From Akkermansia sp. (GTDB lineage: Bacteria > Verrucomicrobiota > Verrucomicrobiia > Verrucomicrobiales > Akkermansiaceae), in NCBI GenBank assembly GCA_017409465.1, contig JAFQSQ010000004.1, positions 1 to 64,000 of the forward strand: a stretch of 64,000 bases of DNA, written 5' to 3'. This document shows positions 25,847 to 33,613 of this stretch, piece by piece. Under the pieces are notes generated by a model. That model had not been told where the DNA came from. It did no database searches and saw only the letters and a list, made by a program, of their open reading frames with translations. Each line of letters starts with the position of its first letter. Position 1 is the first letter of the stretch. Position numbers and translations under genes: made by a program.

Positions 25847-26436
25847 TGCAAACGCCTCTGGCGCAGCTTCCTTTCGCTGCCATTGACTTCGAATCTGCCG
25901 GCTCAGCGCCGGGAGAGACGGATCAGCCGGTTCAGGTGGGTATCATCCGCGCAGAGAATCTGTTTGCCGACGATATAAGCAGCTTCGATTCCTACATCGC
26001 CTGCCGACGCCCCGTCCGATGGAGCGCCGCGCGCATCCACGGCATCACCACGGAGCGCCTGCGCGGAGCCCCGAACTTCGTGGATCTATGGCCCGCATTG
26101 CGCCGCATGCTCGAAGGCTGTGTCGTGGTGGGACACAACCCCTCCACGGAAATCCGCTTTCTGCGGGCATTTCCGGGGCATGGGTTCGGCCCCTGGCTCG
26201 ATACCCTCGCACTCTCCAGACAAGCCATGCCCACCCTGGGCGACCACTCGCTGAGCAGTGTCTGCAACGCGCTGCGCATCACCACCGAGGTAGAGCGGCT
26301 GGTGCCGGGCAGGCGCTGGCACGATGCGCTCTTTGACGCCGCCGGCTCCCTGGCCACGCTCCGCGCCATCGTCCAGGGATTGGATATGGGGCAAACCACC
26401 CTGAATCGACTCACATTCGCCCTCCATCACGCCTGA
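25831..26436 (+). CDS. DnaQ-like 3'-5' exonuclease (DEDD family)
   Basis: A 201-residue protein with the DEDD exonuclease core: AAIDFESAG (first Asp and Glu), HGITTERLRGAP, VVVGHNPSTEIRFL (second domain motif) and RRWHDALFDA (motif III, His and Asp). It is a stand-alone exonuclease without polymerase, helicase or GIY-YIG parts, so it may be a proofreading subunit analogue or an RNA/DNA trimming enzyme. The start could be 25831, or the ATG at 25843 that overlaps the preceding stop as ATGA. Confidence 0.85.
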   Translation: MGAEMMQTPLAQLPFAAIDFESAGSAPGETDQPVQVGIIRAENLFADDISSFDSYIACRRPVRWSAARIHGITTERLRGAPNFVDLWPALRRMLEGCVVVGHNPSTEIRFLRAFPGHGFGPWLDTLALSRQAMPTLGDHSLSSVCNALRITTEVERLVPGRRWHDALFDAAGSLATLRAIVQGLDMGQTTLNRLTFALHHA

Positions 26437-26448
26437 TTTTCATCTGCC

Positions 26449-27435
26449 ATGACCGCCTCCCCCCTGCTCAGGGTCAGCCATCTCAGTGTTGAGTTCCACA
26501 CACGCTCCGGCATCAACTACGCCGTGAACGATGTCAGCTTTGATTTACACGCCGGAGAAACCCTCGGGATTGTGGGCGAATCCGGTTCCGGCAAATCCGT
26601 CACCTGCTCCTCGCTGATGGGGCTGCTGCCCTCGCCGCCGGCGCGCATACCGGCTCATTCGCAAGCCATGTTTGACGGGCTCGACCTGCTGCACACGTCC
26701 GAAAGGCAGCTGAGCAAACTGCGAGGATGCTCCATTTCGATGATATTCCAGGATCCCATGACCAGCCTGAATCCCTGTATGACCATCGGTGAGCAGGTCG
26801 CCGAGCCGCTCATCATCCATCGGGGGCTCAGTCGGCGGGAAGCATATCAGCAAGCCATCGAAGAGCTGGCTCACACGGGGATTCCCGATGCAGCCAACCG
26901 GGCTCAGGCCTACCCCCACGAATTCTCCGGCGGGATGCGCCAGCGCGTCATGATTGCCATGGCTCTCATCACCCGCCCGCGCATCCTCATCGCTGATGAA
27001 CCGACTACGGCTCTCGATGTCACCGTCCAGAAACAGGTACTGGATCTGCTGCGCGAGCGGCAGCAGGAACTGGGCACCGCGATTATCCTCATCACCCATG
27101 ACCTCGGAGTTGTCCGCCAATACGCCCACCGCATCCAGGTCATGTACGCCGGCAGCATCATCGAGAGCGCCCCGACGGAAGAGCTGCTGAATCATCCCCG
27201 CCATGCCTACACCCGCTCGCTCATGGCCTCCATCCCCGCCGCCCATGCCAAGGGCACCCGCCTGAGTACCATCCCGGGGCTTCCACCCACTCTTCATGCC
27301 CCGGTGCAGGGCTGCGCCTTCCGCCCACGCAACATCATCGGCAACCCGGCTCTCTGTTCCACAGAGCACACGCCGGAATTGACCGAGATTACCCCCGGGC
27401 ATTTCGTCCGCAACTGCCCGGGCTGTCTGTGTTGA
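26449..27435 (+). CDS. Oligopeptide/dipeptide ABC transporter ATPase (OppD/DppD type)
   Basis: A 328-residue ATPase with Walker [12 protein letters not shown], signature [15 protein letters not shown], Walker [14 protein letters not shown] and the H-loop LITHDLGVV. The C-terminal oligopeptide-specific extension ([19 protein letters not shown] ... [12 protein letters not shown]) has the four-cysteine Fe-S-like pattern of the family. It energises peptide or nickel uptake at the inner membrane. No permease, binding protein or second ATPase gene is adjacent, so its partners must be elsewhere. Confidence 0.92.
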   Translation: MTASPLLRVSHLSVEFHTRSGINYAVNDVSFDLHAGETLGIVGESGSGKSVTCSSLMGLLPSPPARIPAHSQAMFDGLDLLHTSERQLSKLRGCSISMIFQDPMTSLNPCMTIGEQVAEPLIIHRGLSRREAYQQAIEELAHTGIPDAANRAQAYPHEFSGGMRQRVMIAMALITRPRILIADEPTTALDVTVQKQVLDLLRERQQELGTAIILITHDLGVVRQYAHRIQVMYAGSIIESAPTEELLNHPRHAYTRSLMASIPAAHAKGTRLSTIPGLPPTLHAPVQGCAFRPRNIIGNPALCSTEHTPELTEITPGHFVRNCPGCLC

Positions 27436-27556
27436 TTGCCCCCGCCGAAAAGCAGCGTGCTGTCTTCCGGGCAGGAAAACAGCACGACCTCCCGACAACA
27501 GGTCTGAGGGCATGAACAAATCCTCACGACAGCCGGTCAGGCGGGGGGTGACTATA

Positions 27557-27720
27557 CAGCATTTTTAATGCTGACGTCAAGCTCAATCTCATTTTGTGGC
27601 GCCATTCCGGGCATCAGCTTCCCTACCCGGATGTCCCCATTTCGGTTATCTGACCTCAGGTTTATTCCATAAAGTTTTGTACTGTCAAGGCTTTCTCGAG
27701 CGTCAGCATTAAAAATGATG
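27557..27720. promoter_or_regulatory. Inverted dyad pair upstream of recombinase 3 (putative invertible segment)
   Basis: The left dyad CAGCATT-TTT-AATGCTG (27557-27573) is perfect. The right dyad CAGCATT-AAA-AATGATG (27704-27720) is its inverse with one arm altered. A 17-bp identity is shared in inverted orientation (27560-27576 and 27701-27717). Centres are 147 bp apart, as at 9770-9936. The right dyad ends 8 bp before the recombinase ATG. Inside the segment a perfect TTGACA faces left (27683-27688, minus strand). On paper, inversion puts TTGAGC 17 nt upstream of AATGAT (27714-27719), 9 nt before the ATG; in the present orientation that position reads CTTTCT. Confidence 0.65.
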
Positions 27721-27728
27721 AGAAGTTT

Positions 27729-28730
27729 ATGAAGAGACAACACGAACACCTGACAGCGAGTGCCTTACTGCGCCGAAGTCCCATCAGCCCCACCGATGCC
27801 GCTCGTATCGCCACCGAATGTATCGAGGAACTGGGCGAGCGAACGCGCGGCCTATCGCGGCGAGATTTACTACTGCTGATGCGGCGGTGCATCCGCGAGG
27901 GCTGCGAGGCCATCGCAGCAGGCGAAAATACCGTCACCTTTGAAGAAGCAGCTCGCCTGAGCATCGCGGCTCGCTCCGACCGCCGACCGACCACACTGCG
28001 TGATCTGCGGCATTTCGTGCGGCGTATGCTGCGGGTAGAGGGGATTGCCACGCTGCCGCTGCGCAAGATGACCTCAGCAGACTGCCGCCGGATACTCAAC
28101 AGCGAGTTCGCCTCCAGCCCCAGCAGCTACAACAAAGCTCGTATCATCCTGCACGGCATCTTTGCCTTCGGTATCCGCCAGGAATGGGTCGATGCCAACC
28201 CCGTGAAACGCATTGATTCTCCCCGCATCACGGAAAAAACCATTCGGCCTCTGTCCGTCAAGCAAATCCGGCGTCTGTGGAACTCCACGGAGCGCCCCGA
28301 ACATGCCCCGATGCGCCTTTCTCTGCACCTGATGCTCTACTGTGGTCTACGCCCCACAGAGGTACAGCGGCTTTCCACATCTGATATCAATTGGAAAGAG
28401 CAGACGATTACCATCCGCACCACCACATCCAAAACGGGAGGCGGCCGCATCGTCCCTCTGCGCGGTGCTCAGCATCTTCGCCGCACTGACCGCTGTATCC
28501 CGCGCAACTGGATTACGCGGTGGAAAAAGCTCCGCTGCGCAGCCGGTTTTGCCCACTCCTGGGTGCCGGATATCTGCCGCCATACCTTTGCCTCCTATCA
28601 TGCGGCGCATTTCCGCAATCTGTCGGAACTGCAACTCGAAATGGGACACCGCGATACGACCCTGCTGCGCACCCGCTACGTCACCGCCACCTCACCCCAC
28701 CAGGCAAAAATCTTCTGGGGCGCACACTGA
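27729..28730 (+). CDS. Tyrosine recombinase 3 (lone XerC/D-like)
   Basis: A 333-residue protein, clearly related to recombinase 1 (for example RSDRRPTTLRDLRHFVRRMLRVEG and ILHGIFAFGIRQEWVDANPV). Catalytic positions occur in LMLYCGLRPTEVQRL (Arg), TSKTGGGRIVPLRG (Lys), DICRHTFASYHAAHF (Arg, with Asp at the HxxR His), LEMGHRD (His) and LLRTRYVTA (Tyr). The gene sits directly behind the inverted dyad pair at 27557-27720, with no cargo genes or direct repeats. It is therefore a good candidate for an invertase that acts on those dyads, possibly controlling its own promoter; that part is inference. Confidence 0.88.
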   Translation: MKRQHEHLTASALLRRSPISPTDAARIATECIEELGERTRGLSRRDLLLLMRRCIREGCEAIAAGENTVTFEEAARLSIAARSDRRPTTLRDLRHFVRRMLRVEGIATLPLRKMTSADCRRILNSEFASSPSSYNKARIILHGIFAFGIRQEWVDANPVKRIDSPRITEKTIRPLSVKQIRRLWNSTERPEHAPMRLSLHLMLYCGLRPTEVQRLSTSDINWKEQTITIRTTTSKTGGGRIVPLRGAQHLRRTDRCIPRNWITRWKKLRCAAGFAHSWVPDICRHTFASYHAAHFRNLSELQLEMGHRDTTLLRTRYVTATSPHQAKIFWGAH

Positions 28731-28754
28731 ACAGGCATTATTACGGTTATGTTG

Positions 28755-28779
28755 ATTATTTATAAATTCGCTAAATAAT
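28755..28779. terminator. AT-rich hairpin after recombinase 3
   Basis: ATTATTTA (28755-28762) and TAAATAAT (28772-28779) form an 8-bp stem in the 176-bp gap after the recombinase gene. The rest of the gap to 28906 shows no gene. Confidence 0.35.
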
Positions 28780-28906
28780 TAATTAAAACGGAGCACAAGA
28801 CAACAAGCAATTCACCATCAGGACAGAGAGAGGGATAGAGAGGAAACGTGCCGGAGAAGACGTTTGACAGGAGACGGCAGAAACTCTAGAGTGCAAGCAA
28901 CACGAT

Positions 28907-29614
28907 ATGCATACCATCTACTACAGAACCGGCTTCGGAGACACAGATAAGAGCGGGATGCTGAGCCCGGCGGCAAGCGTCAGACTGCTGCAAGATTGTG
29001 CCATGTTTCAACTGGAGGGAGACGAGCATTTTCGACACTTCAGCACCAAATACAACATCGGCTGTTTTCTGGTATCGCGGCAGATTCAGTTCGAGCGCAT
29101 GCCGCGCATGGGCGAGGAACTGCGCATCACCACCGGTATCTGCGCGTGTAAAAGCAGCTATGGGCAGCGCAACACCATCATCTACGACGAGTCCGATACC
29201 CCATGCGTCATCGCCACAGAGGTGGGAGCCTTTGTCCATCGCGTGACGGGGGCTCCCTATGCCCTGCCCCCCGGCGCATACGCTGATATTGTGGATTGTG
29301 AGCCCTACCCCATGGACTACGAGTCACGCAAAATCACCATTCCGTCAGAGCTCACCTTTACCGAACTGGAGAGGACGAAAGTCTACGACTCCTATCTGGA
29401 TTCGAACCGACATCTGAATGCCGTACAGGGGCTGCAGCTGGTCATGAAGCACGTCGACTTCGCCTACCGGAAGCTACGCGGCAACTATCGAAACCAGGCA
29501 ACCCTGGGGGAAACGCTCATCATCGACGGCGCCGCCGTTGGCGACCAGCACCGTATCCTGCGCCTCCACAATGGCGAAGGCAAGATATTCACCACCCACG
29601 AATTCAAAGTCTGA
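28907..29614 (+). CDS. Acyl-ACP thioesterase-like protein (double hot-dog)
   Basis: A 235-residue cytoplasmic protein with two hot-dog repeats. The first has YRTGFGDTDKSGMLSPAASVRLLQD (about residues 5-30). The second has the RTKVYDSYLDSNRHLNAVQGLQL motif (about residues 155-177), similar to the DxDxNxHVNN catalytic region of FatA/FatB-type bacterial thioesterases. It would release free fatty acids from acyl-ACP or act on a related thioester. It is monocistronic and convergent with the ExbB/ExbD operon. Confidence 0.8.
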   Translation: MHTIYYRTGFGDTDKSGMLSPAASVRLLQDCAMFQLEGDEHFRHFSTKYNIGCFLVSRQIQFERMPRMGEELRITTGICACKSSYGQRNTIIYDESDTPCVIATEVGAFVHRVTGAPYALPPGAYADIVDCEPYPMDYESRKITIPSELTFTELERTKVYDSYLDSNRHLNAVQGLQLVMKHVDFAYRKLRGNYRNQATLGETLIIDGAAVGDQHRILRLHNGEGKIFTTHEFKV

Positions 29615-29624
29615 GCGTGACACA

Positions 29625-29846
29625 TCAATTCCTGGAGTCGCAGTGCGGGCACACATTCTCATCGCGAGGAGATGCCAACAGGTAGCGATAGCCGCAGATT
29701 CGACAGGTGATATGCGTACGGGCGCGGCGGATGCGGCGCCATTTGGCCACCAGCTGCACCGGCACGAAGATAAGCACCAGCAACAGCAGCCCGAGCAGCA
29801 TCAGAGCCAGAAAAAACTCTGCGGGAGTCAGCGGGGGGATGCTCAC
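29625..29846 (-). CDS. Small membrane protein with zinc ribbon
   Basis: A 73-residue protein with one hydrophobic segment (FFLALMLLGLLLLVLIFVPVQLV) followed by a basic stretch and a CxxC ... CxxC zinc-ribbon-like tail (CRICGYRYLLASPRDENVCPHC). It is the last gene of the exbB-exbD operon; its start overlaps the end of the preceding gene by 4 bp. No family name is known to me. Confidence 0.7.
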   Translation of the reverse strand: MSIPPLTPAEFFLALMLLGLLLLVLIFVPVQLVAKWRRIRRARTHITCRICGYRYLLASPRDENVCPHCDSRN

Positions 29847-30307
29847 GGCTGCACCTCCTCTCCCTCAGGAGCAGTCGGCTCTGCCTCCGGCTCAGTCTGT
29901 ATCGGCGTCTCGGGCGGAAGAGCCAGCAGCTTCTCGGCTGAAATCACGGCCGAATCAGGCACAACCGGCAAAATCGCCACGGCCGGAGCCATGCGCAGCT
30001 GAGCCTCACGGCGCAGCGGCATATAGCGCGCTGCCGAGTCCTCCAGGAACTCCGGGTCAGCCACCAAGGGCAGCTGCAGCGGCAGCGGACTGCCCTGGCG
30101 CACCATGTAATTGGTGAAATCATCATTGCGGTGATAGACCGCCCCCTCGCCGCGCGGGCGCTGAGGAGCCTGCATTTTCACCGGCACCACCCACAGCAAT
30201 ACCCCGACGACGATGAACGCAAGCATCAGAAACAGGGGCAGACAGCCCCGGATGTGACGTCCATGCAGGGAGTGATAAATCAGGCTGTTTTTCTCGTCAC
30301 CGTTCAT
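29843..30307 (-). CDS. Single-span membrane protein in the ExbB/ExbD operon
   Basis: A 154-residue protein with an N-terminal cytoplasmic stretch, one membrane span (LPLFLMLAFIVVGVLLWVV, about residues 23-41) and a periplasmic part that ends in a Pro/Glu-rich tail (PPETPIQTEPEAEPTAPEGEEVQP). The layout recalls an energy-coupling partner but no TonB or TolA motif is visible. Its ATG overlaps the end of the ExbD-like gene by 4 bp. Confidence 0.65.
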   Translation of the reverse strand: MNGDEKNSLIYHSLHGRHIRGCLPLFLMLAFIVVGVLLWVVPVKMQAPQRPRGEGAVYHRNDDFTNYMVRQGSPLPLQLPLVADPEFLEDSAARYMPLRREAQLRMAPAVAILPVVPDSAVISAEKLLALPPETPIQTEPEAEPTAPEGEEVQP

Positions 30308-30741
30308 TTATCCAGAGCCGGTACTGCTGCATGGCTGCAGCTGAATCCGCGCGTCAGCACCATATCCGTCAGCTTCTGTACAGTACCGGAAGAGACGGCC
30401 TTATCGAACACGAGCACCACATTGACACGCTTCGGGATATCAGTCGCTGCCGCCCAGTCGTCCAGCAGCGCAGCAAAACCGGGCACCCCCTCCTGCACCA
30501 GCATGGAGCCATCGTAAATGCGCGGTTCATCACCCGCTGCGACGGAGACGATGTGTGCCGTATCGCGGTCATAGCGTCCCATGACGAAATGTGACTCTGC
30601 CGGACTCACCCGACACCCGTAGCGTGGCACCAGATGGTTGGTAAGCAGGACACAGACACACAGCAGCACAAACAGATTGGCCCCGGTGAGCACCAGAATG
30701 GATGCTCCACCATTTGTCAGACCTGAACGAACCTTGCGCAT
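30304..30741 (-). CDS. ExbD/TolR-like protein
   Basis: A 145-residue protein with one N-terminal span (ASILVLTGANLFVLLCVCVLL) and a periplasmic domain that includes VVLVFDKAVSSGTVQKLTDMV, the ExbD-type beta-alpha segment. The Asp usually found within the ExbD membrane span is not obvious; an Asn (GANLF) sits near that place. It follows the ExbB-like gene by 43 bp, and the pair would use the proton-motive force to drive an outer-membrane or envelope process. Confidence 0.7.
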   Translation of the reverse strand: MRKVRSGLTNGGASILVLTGANLFVLLCVCVLLTNHLVPRYGCRVSPAESHFVMGRYDRDTAHIVSVAAGDEPRIYDGSMLVQEGVPGFAALLDDWAAATDIPKRVNVVLVFDKAVSSGTVQKLTDMVLTRGFSCSHAAVPALDK

Positions 30742-30784
30742 GAGATATCAGGGGGGGGGACTTGGTGTTGTCGGGACCTCGGGC

Positions 30785-31477
30785 TTATTCCTTCTCCGGC
30801 TCTTCCGGCGGAGTCAGCGAACAGCATGCTCGGCGGGGGCGAGCCGATTCCTCTGCAGCCTTGGCGGCATCGCGGGCATCACAGATGATATACACACACT
30901 CCAGCCCGGCGCGAGCTACCTTGTTGATAATACGGCGGGCACGTGAGGCCAGATACATATAGAACAGGTACGTGGGCACCGAAAGCGCTATCCCCATGGC
31001 CGAAAGCATCAGCGCCTGCTGCAGTGTGGCTGCCACCAGAGGCGGAGCAGCCGCTCCGTCAGTCACGCCGGGCTGCTCGTAGAACGCCACCAGCGCCAGT
31101 AGTGTACCCAGAATACCAAGCATAGGCATCACCGTGGCGCATGCCTGCAGGGTGCGGATATTGCGCTCCACGCGGTATACCTCCATATCGGCAGCCTCCA
31201 GCGCGATATCGCGCAGCTCCCCACGCTCCAGGCGAGGACGGCTCAGCACGGCCTCCACCACGCGAGCCATGGGGCCGGGCAGTTCACGAGCCTCGTGCAG
31301 CGCCTCATCGTACTGCCCTGAACGCAGCAGTGAGGAAAGCCCGCGCAGGAAATCACCGGAGTTGATATTCACCCGGTGGTAGTAGAACAAACGCTCCGCC
31401 ACCACTGCCAGAGACAGCGCGGCAAAAAGCATGATGAGCCAGAATATCGGCCCCATGGTGGCTATCATTTCGCTCAT
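30785..31477 (-). CDS. MotA/TolQ/ExbB-family proton channel protein
   Basis: A 230-residue inner-membrane protein with an N-terminal span (PIFWLIMLFAALSLAVVAERLFYYHR), a cytoplasmic domain (about residues 40-115), and two further spans around CATVMPMLGILGTLLALVAFY and QQALMLSAMGIALSVPTYLFYMYL, the order expected of ExbB/TolQ. It is the first gene of a four-gene operon (30785-31477, 30304-30741, 29843-30307 and 29625-29846). No TonB, TolA, TolB or Pal gene is in the window. Confidence 0.88.
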   Translation of the reverse strand: MSEMIATMGPIFWLIMLFAALSLAVVAERLFYYHRVNINSGDFLRGLSSLLRSGQYDEALHEARELPGPMARVVEAVLSRPRLERGELRDIALEAADMEVYRVERNIRTLQACATVMPMLGILGTLLALVAFYEQPGVTDGAAAPPLVAATLQQALMLSAMGIALSVPTYLFYMYLASRARRIINKVARAGLECVYIICDARDAAKAAEESARPRRACCSLTPPEEPEKE

Positions 31478-31574
31478 AGTCTTATATTCGGTTGGTAAAT
31501 TGTGAGTAGAGAGGAGATGGAGAGAGGAACGATGCGGGTACTGCGCTCAGTCGCAATACCCGCATGGGCGAAGG

Positions 31575-32861
31575 TTATGATTTAACCGGCGTGATGCTCT
31601 CGGCCCCGAAGTAGGGCACGAGCGCAGCCGGGATTTTCACCGAACCGTCAGGCTGCTGACACTGCTCCAGCAGCGCGACATAGAGACGCGGCAGAGCCGT
31701 ACCTGAGCCATTGAGCGTGTAGGGCACACGGATACGACCGTCGGCATCCTTGTAGCGCAGTTTCATGCGACGCGCCTGATAATCGGTGAAGCAGGAGCAG
31801 CTCGACACCTCCAGGAACTTGCCCTGCCCCGGAGCCCAGACTTCGATATCGTAAGTCTTGGCGGAAGAGAAGCCCACATCACCCGTGCACAGCTCAATCA
31901 CGCGATAGTGCAGCCCCAGCTTCTGCAAGATGCTCTCGGCATGGCTTGTCAGCTTCTCCAGCTCCGAAAAGCCGTCTTCCGGGCGGCAGATTTCCACCAG
32001 CTCCACCTTGTCGAACTGGTGCACACGAATCATCCCCTTGTTCTCGCGACCGGCCGAGCCGGCCTCGCGGCGGAAGCAGGGCGTATAGGCCGTCATCTTG
32101 ATGGGCAGCTCGGACTCTCGGACAATCTGGTCGCGGCAGAGGTTAGTCACCGGCACCTCAGCCGTGGGCACCAGGAACATGCTGTTTTCCTCAAGCCCGT
32201 ACATATCTTCCTCGAACTTAGGCAGCTGACCCGTGCCATACATGCAATCACGCTTCACGATGAAAGGAACGCCCACCTCCTGGTAACCGTTCTCCTGCGT
32301 CTGGGTATCGAGCAGGAAATTGATGAGTGCGCGTTCCAGGCGGGCACCAAGACCGCGATAGACGATGAAGCCGGAACCGGAGATACGGGCGGCATCCTCA
32401 AAGTTGATCAGCCCCAGTGAGGTACCCAGCGCCACGTGATCCTTCGGCTCTGCAATCTCAGGAGCCGCACCCCAGCGGCGAATCTCAGGATTGGCTGAGT
32501 CATCACTACCCACCGGAGCAGCATCATGCGGCATGTTGGGGATGGAAAGCAGCAGTGATTCCTGCTCTTCAGATGCAGCAGAGGCCACCGCATCCAGTTC
32601 CTTGATGCGGTCACCGACCTCACCCATGCGTTTCTTGAGAGCCTCAGCCTCATCGCGACGCCCCTCTTTCATCATCTGGCCGATGAGCTTTGAAGTACTG
32701 TTACGCTCCTGGGAGAGAGTCTGCTTCTCCGTCTCGGCATTACGGCGCCTGACATCACACTCCAGCACCTTGTCTACAAGCATCCAGTGATCGCCGCCGC
32801 GCAGGCGGACTCGTTCCTTGACATATTCAGGTTTTTCCCTGACAACTCGGATATCCAGCAT
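31575..32861 (-). CDS. serS: Seryl-tRNA synthetase
   Basis: A 428-residue class II synthetase of normal length. It opens with MLDIRVVREKPEYVKERV and the coiled-coil tRNA-binding arm (about residues 28-100). Class II motifs follow: SGSGFIVYRGLGARLERALINF (motif 1), TPCFRREAGSAGRENKGMIRVHQFDKVE (motif 2) and NGSGTALPRLYVALLEQ (motif 3). It charges tRNA-Ser. The promoter on the minus strand is TTGAAT (32893-32898), 16 nt and TACAAT (32871-32876), ending 9 nt before the ATG, which predicts a leaderless mRNA. Confidence 0.97.
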   Translation of the reverse strand: MLDIRVVREKPEYVKERVRLRGGDHWMLVDKVLECDVRRRNAETEKQTLSQERNSTSKLIGQMMKEGRRDEAEALKKRMGEVGDRIKELDAVASAASEEQESLLLSIPNMPHDAAPVGSDDSANPEIRRWGAAPEIAEPKDHVALGTSLGLINFEDAARISGSGFIVYRGLGARLERALINFLLDTQTQENGYQEVGVPFIVKRDCMYGTGQLPKFEEDMYGLEENSMFLVPTAEVPVTNLCRDQIVRESELPIKMTAYTPCFRREAGSAGRENKGMIRVHQFDKVELVEICRPEDGFSELEKLTSHAESILQKLGLHYRVIELCTGDVGFSSAKTYDIEVWAPGQGKFLEVSSCSCFTDYQARRMKLRYKDADGRIRVPYTLNGSGTALPRLYVALLEQCQQPDGSVKIPAALVPYFGAESITPVKS

Positions 32862-33073
32862 AACAAAAGTATTGTACTCTATTACGGCTCGGATTCAAGC
32901 GGAAAGTGCGTTTACCGGTCACAAAATCACACGCTTACCCCAAAAGATTGGAGCCATGCGTATTTGCGAATGACGATATCAACGTTCGCAGCGCTGACGC
33001 GCAGGGTCCCGGCAGCGTCGGGCGAGCAACGCAGGCATCACCCCACATCACGCAAACGGGTGCAGACAAAAAA

Positions 33074-33099
33074 AAGGCTCCCTTTCTGGAGGGAACCTT
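33074..33099 (-). terminator. Terminator of rpsF
   Basis: AAGGCTCCCT and AGGGAACCTT form a 10-bp stem with one mismatch, followed on the minus strand by a T-run (plus-strand A-run 33067-33075). It lies about 35 bp after the S6 stop. Confidence 0.8.
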
Positions 33100-33133
33100 T
33101 TCTGAAAAATTGCCGCAAGCAGCGTTGAATTGC

Positions 33134-33412
33134 TTACTTGGCGCGGTAGTACTGGTAGTGAACGCGCTCGTCGATGGCAAGAGCCTCGCGAACCGTGCGG
33201 ATAACGGTGGGCTCAGCCTCAAAGGCGAAGAGCATGTACTGACCGAACTTCAGGTGGTCAGACTCATAAGCGAACTCACGACGACCCACGTTGGTAACGC
33301 CGGAAATCTTGGCGCCGGCAGCCTCAAGCTGCTGCGTCATGGCGGCGGTCAGCTCATCGAGGGTGGCAGAGCCCTTCATGTTCAGAACGATCAGTGCTTC
33401 GTACTTTCTCAT
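33134..33412 (-). CDS. rpsF: Ribosomal protein bS6
   Basis: A 92-residue protein with the S6 opening MRKYEALIVLNMKGSATLDELTAAM and the GVTNVGRREFAYESDHLKFGQYMLFAFEAE core. It binds the 30S central domain together with S18. The usual ssb, rpsR and rplI neighbours are not present; it is transcribed alone and ends in a terminator. Confidence 0.95.
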   Translation of the reverse strand: MRKYEALIVLNMKGSATLDELTAAMTQQLEAAGAKISGVTNVGRREFAYESDHLKFGQYMLFAFEAEPTVIRTVREALAIDERVHYQYYRAK

Positions 33413-33560
33413 AACTATCTGTTGTGTAAAATGACTTGCTTGCGCAGTTGCGGTGGCATAGGATGCACCTTTTTGGCACAGATTGCAAGCCTAAAGTGTG
33501 TTTTGGCGAAAAAAAACGTATTTTCTTTTCTCTTCTCCCTCTGAAAGGAGGCATAAAAAA

Positions 33561-33588
33561 CCCCGGCCGCCAAAAAAAACGACCGGGG
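33561..33588 (-). terminator. Terminator of kdsD
   Basis: A stem of CCCCGGCCG with CGACCGGGG (one mismatch) around an A-rich loop, followed on the minus strand by TTTTTT (33555-33560). It lies 25 bp past the kdsD stop. Confidence 0.8.
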
Positions 33589-33613
33589 AGAACGAAAAGC
33601 ATTCTCTGCCTCA

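Noticed and set aside
26449-27435. Complete oligopeptide transporter operon
   Set aside because: Only one ATPase gene is present; neighbours are an exonuclease and the recombinase dyads.
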